Assembly: GCF_900636575.1 (NCBI RefSeq)
Contig: NZ_LR134293.1
Location: forward strand, 319,001 to 383,000
DNA: 64,000 nucleotides
Source: Streptococcus canis
GTDB lineage: Bacteria; Bacillota; Bacilli; Lactobacillales; Streptococcaceae
Reading direction: 5' to 3'
Under the pieces are notes generated by a model. The model was given only the letters and a program-made list of their open reading frames with translations. It had not been told where the DNA came from and made no database searches. The position numbers and the translations under genes were made by a program. Numbering within the stretch: the first letter of the stretch is position 1; every line of letters starts with the position of its first letter. Shown here piece after piece: positions 8,479 to 16,777 of the stretch.

Positions 8479-10665
8479 TTAAAGTTCTACAGTTGCCACC
8501 AAACTCTTAGCAGGTTGATCGCCTACAGAGGTCAAGGTCACATCTTTGATCTCTGCCGTGTTGGTAAAGGCGACAACAATAGTTGTTTCATGCTCTGCGG
8601 ATTTAATAGCAGCCAGATCTGCTACTACTAACAGGTCACCTGCATGAACACGTTGTCCTTCTGCAACTTTTACTGAGAATGGCACGCCATTCAAAGCTAC
8701 GGTGTCAAGACCCACGTGGACAAGCACTTCAAGACCATTATCTGTGAGCAAGCCAAAGGCATGTTTGGTTGGGAAGACACTGGTCACAAGACCTGAAACG
8801 GGTGCATAAATATTGCCATTAGTTGGCTCAACCGCAAACCCATCACCCATCATCTTAGCCGCGAAGACTTGGTCTTTCACACCTGTGATTGGGAGAACCG
8901 TCCCGTCTGCTACTGATCGCACTTCTTCTGTCACTTGTTTAAAATCTTTGGCATGAGTAGGTGTGTCAGCCAGACTGGCCATATTGATTTCTGGAATAAT
9001 GGCACCTGAATCAAGCAAGTCTTGAATATCTGATTTTAGAATATCTGCTTTAGGCCCATAAACAGCCTGTACGCCACTGCCTTTGGTAATGAGACCCATA
9101 GCGCCAGCTTTTTTCCAGTCATCCTCAACACCAACCTTAGCTGGGTCTTTTACGCTTACTCGCAAGCGCGTCATGCAAGCATCAACATCATCAATATTAT
9201 CGCGCCCACCAAGGAGATTAACGATTTGCACGACTTGAGCCTTGCTATCTGCCACTTGAGTAGTAGTTGATGTTGTCTTGCCATCTTCTAACATATCTGC
9301 ATCGTAGTTACCTAAACGACCTGCTGTTGCCAGGTTCATTTTCTTAATCATCATATCTGCAATAACGTACATGATGACTGCAAAGAGAACAGATACCCAA
9401 ACAAAGTTAATCAAATCCATCGCTAGACCGGCTTTGAGAGCCATTGGGGTACGTGTTAGTAGTTCAATATTGCCAAATGAGTGAACACGAAGGTGAACAA
9501 GGTCAGCCATAGCAAACGAAGCACCTTGAACAAGGGCATAGACAATGTAAAGTGGCATCGCTGCAAACATAAACATGTACTCAAGAGGCTCTGTTACCCC
9601 TGTTAAGAATACGGCTGCCGCTGCTGAAATGAACATCATTTTGTATTTGTGTTTCTTATCAGCGTCCACATTACGATACATGGCTAAGGCAACCCCCATC
9701 AAGGTCCCTGTGGCACCAATCATTTGCCCGACTTTGAAACGAGCTGGGGTCACACTGTCCATTAACTGATGGTAAGCTGAAGCGTCTGATCCTTTAAGGT
9801 GAACAAGGTCAGTCACCCAAGCAAGCCATAGTGGGTCTTGTCCAAATACTTTTGTTCCCGCAGCTGCACCTGTCATTACCTCGTAAGTCCCACCAAGGGC
9901 TGTGTAGTTCATTGGAATGGTCAACATGTGGTGAAGACCAAATGGCAACAAAAGACGTTCCAAGGTTCCATATAAGAATGGGGCTAGAATTGGAGCTGAG
10001 TCTTGCGAAGAAGCAATCCACATTCCAAAGCCATTGATACCAGATTGAATAACTGGCCAAACTGTTGCCAATAACAAGGCAACAATAGCAGAGCGAAGAA
10101 TAACCACAAATGGCACAAAGCGCTTTCCATTAAAGAAGGCAAGAACATCTGGTAATTGACGGTAGTTATAATATTTGTTATAAGCTGTTGCCCCAACAAA
10201 ACCAGCAATGATTCCTACAAAGACACCCGTATTAAGGGCTGGCGATTCTAAAACGCTAGTGAAATAATTTTTAACCACCATTTCGGTGCCTAAAAAGCTC
10301 CTCACCTTGGCTTCTGGGTCTGCCAGCATAGCTGCGTTGATGCCATAAATAGCACCTGTGATGCGATTGATTAAGACAAAGGCAAGACCAGATGCAAAGG
10401 CACCACCGGCTCTTTCTTTAGCCCAGCTACCACCAATGGCAAGGGCAAACAACAAGTGAAGGTTTCCAATAACCCCCCAGCCAATCTGAGCAATGACGTT
10501 CCCAATGGTGGCTAAGGCTTGAGAATTCTGGTTAAGTATTGGGATTGAATTTCCGATACTAACCATTAACCCAGCCGCTGGCATAACAGCGATAACCACC
10601 ATTAAGCACTTACCGAATTTTTGCCAAAATTCAAAACTAAACAGTTGTTTGAATGATGTTTTCAT
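8479..10665 (-). CDS. ptsG: PTS EIICBA transporter, glucose/maltose type (PtsG/MalT)
   Basis: A 728-residue membrane permease of the glucose PTS superfamily that imports and phosphorylates its sugar using HPr-P. The order is IIC (about 1-440; multiple membrane segments; the LLPFGLHHM and TEPLEYMFMF motifs), IIB (about 470-550; phospho-cysteine in DACMTRLRV) and IIA (about 600-728; HAFGLLTDNGLEVLVHVGLDTV, the second His accepting phosphate). The orthologous protein in S. mutans and S. pyogenes was reassigned as the maltose/maltotriose transporter MalT; sequence alone does not decide between maltose and glucose. A LacI-type gene upstream and a perfect palindromic operator within its leader indicate sugar-responsive repression. 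Confidence 0.9.
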   Translation of the reverse strand: MKTSFKQLFSFEFWQKFGKCLMVVIAVMPAAGLMVSIGNSIPILNQNSQALATIGNVIAQIGWGVIGNLHLLFALAIGGSWAKERAGGAFASGLAFVLINRITGAIYGINAAMLADPEAKVRSFLGTEMVVKNYFTSVLESPALNTGVFVGIIAGFVGATAYNKYYNYRQLPDVLAFFNGKRFVPFVVILRSAIVALLLATVWPVIQSGINGFGMWIASSQDSAPILAPFLYGTLERLLLPFGLHHMLTIPMNYTALGGTYEVMTGAAAGTKVFGQDPLWLAWVTDLVHLKGSDASAYHQLMDSVTPARFKVGQMIGATGTLMGVALAMYRNVDADKKHKYKMMFISAAAAVFLTGVTEPLEYMFMFAAMPLYIVYALVQGASFAMADLVHLRVHSFGNIELLTRTPMALKAGLAMDLINFVWVSVLFAVIMYVIADMMIKKMNLATAGRLGNYDADMLEDGKTTSTTTQVADSKAQVVQIVNLLGGRDNIDDVDACMTRLRVSVKDPAKVGVEDDWKKAGAMGLITKGSGVQAVYGPKADILKSDIQDLLDSGAIIPEINMASLADTPTHAKDFKQVTEEVRSVADGTVLPITGVKDQVFAAKMMGDGFAVEPTNGNIYAPVSGLVTSVFPTKHAFGLLTDNGLEVLVHVGLDTVALNGVPFSVKVAEGQRVHAGDLLVVADLAAIKSAEHETTIVVAFTNTAEIKDVTLTSVGDQPAKSLVATVEL

Positions 10666-10756
10666 TCTACCTCTCCTTTATAAGACCTCATTTATGGCAA
10701 GATTGCTTTTATCAGCACCTTTTCTAAATAAGGGAATGGATTTGCAAATGATTTAT

Positions 10757-10813
10757 GCAAACGTTTGCGTTGTTCGATAAACTTATTATACTCGCCTTTA
10801 GGTTATTTGTAAA
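10757..10813 (-). promoter_or_regulatory. Promoter and LacI-family operator of the PTS gene
   Basis: On the minus strand -35 TTTACA (10813-10808), a 17-bp spacer and -10 TATAAT (10790-10785). A perfect 12-bp palindrome GCAAACGTTTGC (10757-10768) falls about +10 to +21, a roadblock position for the adjacent LacI-type repressor. An imperfect cre-like sequence (GAAAACGCTTTACA) overlaps the -35. Confidence 0.72.
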
Positions 10814-10895
10814 GCGTTTTCTAAAAAATATTGTTACTATTTTTCTAAAAATGAGACCAATGTTTTTCCTACATGAAAAAAAGATGGGAGAAAAC

Positions 10896-10934
10896 AAAAA
10901 AAAGCCTTGGCATTCCGTCACGGCATACCAAAGG
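10896..10934 (-). terminator. Terminator of the LacI-type regulator gene
   Basis: On the minus strand an imperfect long stem (CCTTTGGTATGCCG with CGGAATGCCAAGG) is followed by a run of eight T, just after the regulator stop at 10946. Confidence 0.7.
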
Positions 10935-10945
10935 TTCTTATGAGA

Positions 10946-11953
10946 TTATGACATTGTCAACTGGGTTGACTCTCTTTCTATGATCTGATGAGGAATCAAG
11001 TGGACAACTGATTGGTCTGAGCTAATGGCTAGCACTAATTCTGCCGCCTTTTCTCCCAGTTGATAGGGGAAGATTTCTACCGATGTCAACGAAGGATTGG
11101 CTAATTCGGCTAAAACAGAATTATTAAAGCTGATAAGAGGAAGCTGTCGGTTGCCTAGAGTCTGTTTGACCATGCGTTGCAGATGGATAGCCAACATATC
11201 ATCACAGGTCACAAAGGCTGTTTGAGGGTGCTTGGTCAAAAAGGTTTGAACCTGTGACTCAATAGCCTCTCCTCTTTCTGTAGTCACGTTAAGGGTTTGA
11301 GCAGTCAAGCCTTGAGAGGTCATCTTTTTGGCATAACCAATATAGCGCTCAGCTTGCACCAATTCATCCATGTCTGTGTAGACATAAGTGATTTGCTTAA
11401 ACCCACGCTCCAACAGGAAAGCTGTCGCATCATAGCCAGCTTGACGATTGTCATTATTCACAAATTTGGCATTGCCATTATCAGTCACGTAAGACTGCCC
11501 GACCACGACACAGTCAACCCTCTGTTTTTTGACAAAGTCAAAGACCTTGTCATCTGTTTTGGAATAAAGGAAAATCAGTTTGCCAATATGCCCACTACGA
11601 ATCATGTTTTGGACATTTGTCAATAACTCGTCATCACTGCGACCAGTCGCTAGACTGACCATATAGCCATTATCGGTACAGACACCTGCGATGCCTTGGA
11701 TAATTTGCATGAAAAAGGGATTGTTCCCCAGAGAATCTTGGCTCACGCGCACTGGCAAAATAATCCCAACAGCATTAGACTGCCGCTTGACCAAATTTTG
11801 TGCGGAATAATTGGGTGAATAATCCAATGCTTCCATGGCTTTTCTCACGCGGTCTTTTGTTGCCTGACTAATCATGTGATTGTCATTGATGGCACGCGAA
11901 GCGGTTGAAGGTGACACGCCTGCTAACTTCGCAACATCTTTAATGGTAACCAA
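10946..11953 (-). CDS. LacI/GalR-family transcriptional repressor (maltose-type)
   Basis: A 335-residue repressor. The N-terminal helix-turn-helix reads TIKDVAKLAGVSPSTASRAI, followed by the hinge helix and a periplasmic-binding-protein-like effector domain (GIILPV, NPFFMQIIQGI, TCDDMLAIHLQRM). The start is a TTG at 11953, chosen because GGGAGG lies 5 nt before it; the TTG at 11968 lacks such a site. It lies upstream of the PTS EIICBA gene on the same strand, with a terminator between, and very likely binds the GCAAACGTTTGC palindrome in the PTS promoter. It resembles MalR regulators. The inducer (maltose or a derivative) is inferred from the neighbour. Confidence 0.85.
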   Translation of the reverse strand: MVTIKDVAKLAGVSPSTASRAINDNHMISQATKDRVRKAMEALDYSPNYSAQNLVKRQSNAVGIILPVRVSQDSLGNNPFFMQIIQGIAGVCTDNGYMVSLATGRSDDELLTNVQNMIRSGHIGKLIFLYSKTDDKVFDFVKKQRVDCVVVGQSYVTDNGNAKFVNNDNRQAGYDATAFLLERGFKQITYVYTDMDELVQAERYIGYAKKMTSQGLTAQTLNVTTERGEAIESQVQTFLTKHPQTAFVTCDDMLAIHLQRMVKQTLGNRQLPLISFNNSVLAELANPSLTSVEIFPYQLGEKAAELVLAISSDQSVVHLIPHQIIERESTQLTMS

Positions 11954-12111
11954 GATTGCCTCCCTCAATGGTCTTTTTTACTAGCATAGTCATTTTCCCA
12001 AGGCCTGTCAACTCTTTTCCCTAATTGAAGAACTGTTAACTCGTCTGTCACTTTTGTGGTTACTTTATCTTTCAAAATAAACTGTAGCCAATAAAAAACA
12101 AGCAAGCGGTA

Positions 12112-12870
12112 CTAGTCTTTATCAGATGCCACTTGTAGTTCTAAGGCATAACTGATAGCACTCAAGGCATATAGCGGGGCGGTTTCTGTTCGCATAATGC
12201 GAGGACCCAAGCCTACCTTAATAGCACCTGCTGCCTCAAAATGGGCCATTTCATTTGGGGAAATCCCCCCTTCTGGTCCAAAGATAAAAAGGATTTTTGC
12301 CCCTGACTTAACGTCTTTTAATTCACGTGCCAGGGTCGCTAGCTGACCTGCCTTAGCTGTTTCTTCGTACGCAACAAACATATGGTCAAAGTCAGGCAAG
12401 GCTTTTAAAAACTCTACTTTTTGTTCAAAAAGACGCACCTCTGGCACCTTATTTCGTTTGCTCTGCTCAGCAGCTCCTAAAACAATTTTAGCCAGTTTGT
12501 CTTCTTTTTTAGCTAATTTTTTGCCATCCCATTTGACCACCGACCAGTCTGCTGGGTAGCCCCACAGTGCATCAGCTCCCAACTCAGTCACTTTCTGGGC
12601 AATCGTGTCTAACTTATCTCCTTTGGGAAAACCTGAAGCGATGGTCACCTCAACAGGCAATTCAACTTGATCTGGCAAGGTCTCTATAATCTCTAACTCA
12701 TGAGAAATGCTATTGGTCACTTTGGCCAAATACTTCACCCCGTCATCAAATACCAAGACTAATTCTGCCTCGTCAGTCAAGCGCATGACCTGAAACATGT
12801 GCTTGATGGTATCTTTATCGGTAATCGTTACCTGTTTTTCTGCTTTGCCTTTGATAAAATACTGTTGCAT
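12112..12870 (-). CDS. rsmE: 16S rRNA (uracil-1498-N3)-methyltransferase RsmE
   Basis: A 252-residue SPOUT-class methyltransferase that methylates N3 of U1498 in 16S rRNA of the 30S subunit. It has a PUA-like N-terminal domain (MQQYFIKG..., HMFQVMRLT) and the C-terminal trefoil-knot SAM site (FIFGPEGGISPNEMAHFEAAG, then LGPRIMRTETAPLYALSAI). Length is normal. Its start ATG shares one base with the prmA stop (TAATG), indicating translational coupling; this prmA-rsmE pair is widely conserved in Firmicutes. Confidence 0.94.
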   Translation of the reverse strand: MQQYFIKGKAEKQVTITDKDTIKHMFQVMRLTDEAELVLVFDDGVKYLAKVTNSISHELEIIETLPDQVELPVEVTIASGFPKGDKLDTIAQKVTELGADALWGYPADWSVVKWDGKKLAKKEDKLAKIVLGAAEQSKRNKVPEVRLFEQKVEFLKALPDFDHMFVAYEETAKAGQLATLARELKDVKSGAKILFIFGPEGGISPNEMAHFEAAGAIKVGLGPRIMRTETAPLYALSAISYALELQVASDKD

Positions 12871-13823
12871 TAACCGCCAATCACTCCTGATATATCATCT
12901 GTTTTTTTGAAAATAAGGGCATTCCACTCCCCTTGTATCATGTGCGTTTCTAGGAAAAAACCTACGCTAAAGGCAGCCTCCAAAACCATGTCCAGCTTCT
13001 CTGAAATGATACCTGATAAGATCAGATAACCTTCCTTTTTGACCAAGCGATAGGCATCGTCAGTCAATAACACTAAAATATCTGCTAAAATGTTAGCCAC
13101 AATCACATCTGCCTCTTGCTCAACGCCTTTTAAGAGGTCGCCAGCAGCCACATGAATGTTGTCTGTTCCTTGGTTCAAATCAATATTTTCTTGGGCCACT
13201 CGAACAGCCACGTCATCTAAGTCATAAGCGTAGATGGTTTTAGCCCCCAGCAAGGAACTCGCAATCGAGAGGACACCTGAACCAGTCCCTACATCGATGA
13301 CTGTCTCACCACCACGAAGGACCTGTTCCAAGGCAAAGAGGCTCATCTTAGTTGTGGGATGTGTTCCTGTCCCAAATGCCATGCCTGGGTCTAACTTAAT
13401 AACCTTTTCCCCAGCAGAAGCTTCATAATCCGTCCAACTAGGGACAATGGTTAGATCATGCGTGATGCGAGCTGGCTCATAGTATGTTTTCCAATTGTCT
13501 GCCCAGTCTTCTTCAGCCAATTCCTGACTGTCCACGGTAACCTGACCAACCTGTAACCCAAAGCTAGCCAACTTCGCCAACTGTTCATTAATAGTCACCC
13601 TCACATCTGCCATATTAGTGCTACTTGGGTAATAGGCTGTGATAGCTATCATGTCCGACTGCTCCACATCTGGGTACAACTCCCCAAAGCGATCTTCCTG
13701 ACCAATATAGTCTGCGCTATCTGTGATAGCGACCCCTTGACTGCCTGTTTCAATTAACAAATTTGAAACAGCCTCTTGCGCATCACGATGCACATGAACC
13801 GTTACTTCCTGCCATGTTTCCAT
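12870..13823 (-). CDS. prmA: Ribosomal protein L11 methyltransferase PrmA
   Basis: A 317-residue class I SAM-dependent methyltransferase that trimethylates L11. The N-terminal L11-recognition domain begins [19 protein letters not shown]. The catalytic domain carries [13 protein letters not shown], the SAM loop [15 protein letters not shown] and the NPPY-like NILADIL motif. It is the first gene of the prmA-rsmE pair, and a purine-rich ribosome-binding site precedes the ATG. Confidence 0.94.
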   Translation of the reverse strand: METWQEVTVHVHRDAQEAVSNLLIETGSQGVAITDSADYIGQEDRFGELYPDVEQSDMIAITAYYPSSTNMADVRVTINEQLAKLASFGLQVGQVTVDSQELAEEDWADNWKTYYEPARITHDLTIVPSWTDYEASAGEKVIKLDPGMAFGTGTHPTTKMSLFALEQVLRGGETVIDVGTGSGVLSIASSLLGAKTIYAYDLDDVAVRVAQENIDLNQGTDNIHVAAGDLLKGVEQEADVIVANILADILVLLTDDAYRLVKKEGYLILSGIISEKLDMVLEAAFSVGFFLETHMIQGEWNALIFKKTDDISGVIGG

Positions 13824-13950
13824 AGTTATGTCCTTTCTCCTTTTAACAATTTCTTTCAGTCTCTGCTTAGGGTGTGATTTCTAAAGCGAGTTGCCTTCTA
13901 GGAAATGTCTCTTAACATCTTAGTCCTAGCACCTTCTGACGTGTTTCATC

Positions 13951-14421
13951 TTAGTACCTCGGATAAGGGTAGTGTGTCCCCTCTTCTAGTCCTTGTTGAC
14001 CTTCTTCAAAAGCTTGCGCGTTCCATTCCAAGCTGAAATCAACCTTGCTGTCATCAGCTAAGAAATCCATTAAATCGCTGTGCCCCTCAATAGCCACATC
14101 GTTGAGAACTTGCGCAAAGTAAGCTAAGAATTCACGAGAGAAGCCCTTTTTAGCATCAAAAGGAATGGTTACCAAATAATCTGCTGCATCAAATTGAGAC
14201 TTGGCAGGGTTGTAAAAGAGTACATAGTCCTCAAAGACAATGTCATCTTGGGTCACTTCCCCATTGTCGTCAATGGTTTCGATAGCCTTTTTATTTTGAG
14301 CTTCTAAAATAAAAGTTACCTCAACCGCATGATTTTTCTTGTCCCAATCCATGGCATAGTCATACTGAAAATGCTTGTCCATTTCTTCTTCTAATACTGA
14401 TAAAAAGCCATATTTTGCCAT
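13951..14421 (-). CDS. DUF3013 family protein
   Basis: A 156-residue acidic soluble protein of a family found mainly in streptococci and relatives (DUF3013), with no known function. It starts MAKYGFLSVLEEEMDKHF and ends in a tyrosine/proline-rich tail (THYPYPRY). I chose the ATG at 14421 because AAAGGA stands about 8 nt before it, whereas the ATG seven codons upstream has none. It lies upstream of prmA on the same strand, 127 bp away. No membrane segment or catalytic motif is visible. Confidence 0.78.
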   Translation of the reverse strand: MAKYGFLSVLEEEMDKHFQYDYAMDWDKKNHAVEVTFILEAQNKKAIETIDDNGEVTQDDIVFEDYVLFYNPAKSQFDAADYLVTIPFDAKKGFSREFLAYFAQVLNDVAIEGHSDLMDFLADDSKVDFSLEWNAQAFEEGQQGLEEGTHYPYPRY

Positions 14422-14596
14422 CTTTTTAGTCCTTTTTCCCATCTGTTAGTTGTTTCCATTGTAGCATAATTTGACCTAACTTTCACTGGCTAATACTGCC
14501 CAGTAAAACCGCCTGTCATTTTAGTAAGCGTTTTACAGCTTCCTTTTCTCTCATTATGTTAAACTAATAAATGATTATGATGTTAGGAGAAAAAGA

Positions 14597-16576
14597 ATGA
14601 GATATGCTAAACGCTACCCTTCTCAAACAAGGCAAGTGCTTCTGACCTTGTTATTAGTAACTGCCAGCCTACAAGCTGGAGCTATGACTGCTTATGCTGA
14701 TGAGAGCAGGGCCGATCATCAGCCGCCAATGGCTCAAGTTGACACTAGCCAAGCCACAACCCCATCAGCTAAAACAGCTATAGCTGCTGAGCCGACAGTC
14801 ACAATCTCAACTACTGATCAAGTTCCCCTAGTCGCACCAACAGTAGCTTCTCCTCCAACAACTATTTCCTCAGAACTACCTCCCATTACCCTAGAAGACT
14901 ATAAGTCAGCTAGCGCTAGCCAATTAGCCAAATGGACTCGCCAGCAACGGGTCACAGGTCAACAACTACTAGACTTTGCCTTAGAAACCATCAAAGAGAC
15001 GGATCCCGACCTCAACAATGTGATTTCTCTGCGTGAACCATTGGCTCGACAAGAAAGCGAACAAATGATTGACCAAGGGCAACCCTTTTACAAAGTACCT
15101 ATTCTGGTTAAAGGGTTAGGACACACCATTGCTGGAAGCAGTAACACCAACGGCCTTGCCTTTTTGAAAGACAAAACCAGCTCATCTACCAGCGCCTTTG
15201 TCAAGCAACTTCAAAAGGCTGGTTTTATTGTGGTGGGGCAATCATCTTTCCCAGAAATGGGCTGGATCAACGTTACCAACTCTAACCTCTACGGTAACAC
15301 GCATAACCCATGGAAACTTGAGCAAAACCCTGGCGGTTCCTCTGGTGGTTCAGCAGCCGCTGTGGCCTCTGGTCAAGTCAGCCTAGCCAGTGCTTCTGAC
15401 GGTGGCGGCTCGACTCGCATTCCAGCTTCTTGGAGCGGCTTGATTGGTTTACACCCAACGCGTGGTATTTTAGAGGGAAATCCGACTTCTGAACGTAGCA
15501 ATGTTAGTCATTTTGCCCTCACTAAGAGCATGGAAGACACCAGAAGACTCTTCCAATTTCTCTTAAAAGACAAGGCTAAAGCGCAACAAAATCATAAGCG
15601 TTTAGACCAAAGCATTCCCATCGCTTACACCACCCAAACACCAGCCGGAACCCCTATTAGCAAGGAAGCTATTGCGGCGGTCAAAGAAGCTGTGGCTTTC
15701 TTAGAGGAACAAGGTTATCAAACCGTTGAGGTTCCTTACCCCGTTGATGGTAAAATCATGATGCAGTATTATTACACCATCGCTGCTTCTGTGGCGCCGT
15801 CCATCAATGTTATGGCACAACAAACCTTGAAACACCCGCTTCAAAAAGATGATGTCGAACTCTTATCGTGGGCGCTCTACCAAACTGGCAAGGACTTGAC
15901 CAAAGAAGATGTCAACAAGGCCTGGGAAGGTATCGCAACCATGACCAACCAATTAAACCAGTTCTACCAAAAATACCCCATCTTCTTGACACCGACAACA
16001 GCCTATCCTGCTCCTGCTGCTGATTACCACCATATTCCTAAAGACCTAGTGGCACAGCTCAGTGACATGTCAGGCCTGAGCAAAGAAGAAAAACTAGACC
16101 TTATCTATCGGCAGTGGCTACCAGCTTGGACGTTGACACCTTTTACCCAACTTGCTAACCTGACAGGAACACCATCCTTGTCTTTACCAACCCATGTGAC
16201 GGCAAGTGGTCTACCTCTCGGGATTTTAGTGAATAGCGGAGCTCATAACGACAGTCTCTTGTTGCAACTGGGTGACCTCTTTGAAAAAGCTAATCGGTTC
16301 CATATCCTGACGGCTAGACAAAAAGGATTGCCAGTTGCCCCAGTTAAACAGAAATCTCCAAATAACAAGGACAAAAGAGACAAGAAACAGCCTATTGCAG
16401 TCCATTATCACACCAAGAGTTTTGTCAGCCAACCTAACCATTACACCAAATACAATAGCCTTCCTCAGACTGGTGACAACCAACAAGGTGGTCTATTAAT
16501 GACTAGCTATGTTAGCTTATTCCTTGGTAGTCTACTCTTAGCAGGTAACTTCAGGGGAAACAAGGAGAAAATCTAG
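14597..16576 (+). CDS. Wall-anchored amidase-signature hydrolase (LPXTG)
   Basis: A 659-residue secreted enzyme of the amidase signature family. An N-terminal export signal (cleavage about residue 34, after AYA) is followed by a Thr/Pro/Ala-rich linker to about residue 95 and the amidase domain to about 580. The Ser-cisSer-Lys triad is visible: Lys about 173 in LVKGLGHT, the glycine/serine loop GGSSGGSAAA at about 245-254, and the nucleophile serine in DGGGSTRIPAS at about 269. A basic linker leads to the sortase signal LPQTGD (622-627), a hydrophobic helix and the KEKI tail. It hydrolyses an amide outside the cell; the substrate is not evident. Such surface amidases occur in other pyogenic streptococci. 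GGAG precedes the ATG. Confidence 0.88.
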   Translation: MRYAKRYPSQTRQVLLTLLLVTASLQAGAMTAYADESRADHQPPMAQVDTSQATTPSAKTAIAAEPTVTISTTDQVPLVAPTVASPPTTISSELPPITLEDYKSASASQLAKWTRQQRVTGQQLLDFALETIKETDPDLNNVISLREPLARQESEQMIDQGQPFYKVPILVKGLGHTIAGSSNTNGLAFLKDKTSSSTSAFVKQLQKAGFIVVGQSSFPEMGWINVTNSNLYGNTHNPWKLEQNPGGSSGGSAAAVASGQVSLASASDGGGSTRIPASWSGLIGLHPTRGILEGNPTSERSNVSHFALTKSMEDTRRLFQFLLKDKAKAQQNHKRLDQSIPIAYTTQTPAGTPISKEAIAAVKEAVAFLEEQGYQTVEVPYPVDGKIMMQYYYTIAASVAPSINVMAQQTLKHPLQKDDVELLSWALYQTGKDLTKEDVNKAWEGIATMTNQLNQFYQKYPIFLTPTTAYPAPAADYHHIPKDLVAQLSDMSGLSKEEKLDLIYRQWLPAWTLTPFTQLANLTGTPSLSLPTHVTASGLPLGILVNSGAHNDSLLLQLGDLFEKANRFHILTARQKGLPVAPVKQKSPNNKDKRDKKQPIAVHYHTKSFVSQPNHYTKYNSLPQTGDNQQGGLLMTSYVSLFLGSLLLAGNFRGNKEKI

Positions 16577-16670
16577 GATACTGGAGGACTGAAACTCCTC
16601 AGTCAACGTTAATAAAGTCTACACTGCCATTAGATTCACTAGAACTGGCATTGCCATCGCAGCAACAAAC

Positions 16671-16709
16671 AGGACTGAATTTTTCTTAAGACAGGTTCAG
16701 TCCTTTTGC
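16671..16709 (+). terminator. Terminator after the amidase gene
   Basis: A perfect 9-bp stem (AGGACTGAA at 16671-16679 with TTCAGTCCT at 16696-16704) and trailing T residues. Confidence 0.75.
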
Positions 16710-16761
16710 ATGCCAACAGCCAATTTCTGTTTGGACTTATTAGCTTGAGCAAACGCTTTTA

Positions 16762-16777
16762 TGATATAATTGGGGTA
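16762..16777 (+). promoter_or_regulatory. Extended -10 promoter placing the pabB ATG at +1
   Basis: TGATATAAT at 16762-16770 is a full extended -10. The pabB start codon begins at 16777, exactly where transcription would be expected to start, so the mRNA is probably leaderless or nearly so. Confidence 0.5.

Noticed and set aside
16744..16762. cre-like GCAAACGCTTT before pabB
   Set aside because: Several mismatches to the CcpA consensus outside the core; folate genes are not expected CcpA targets.
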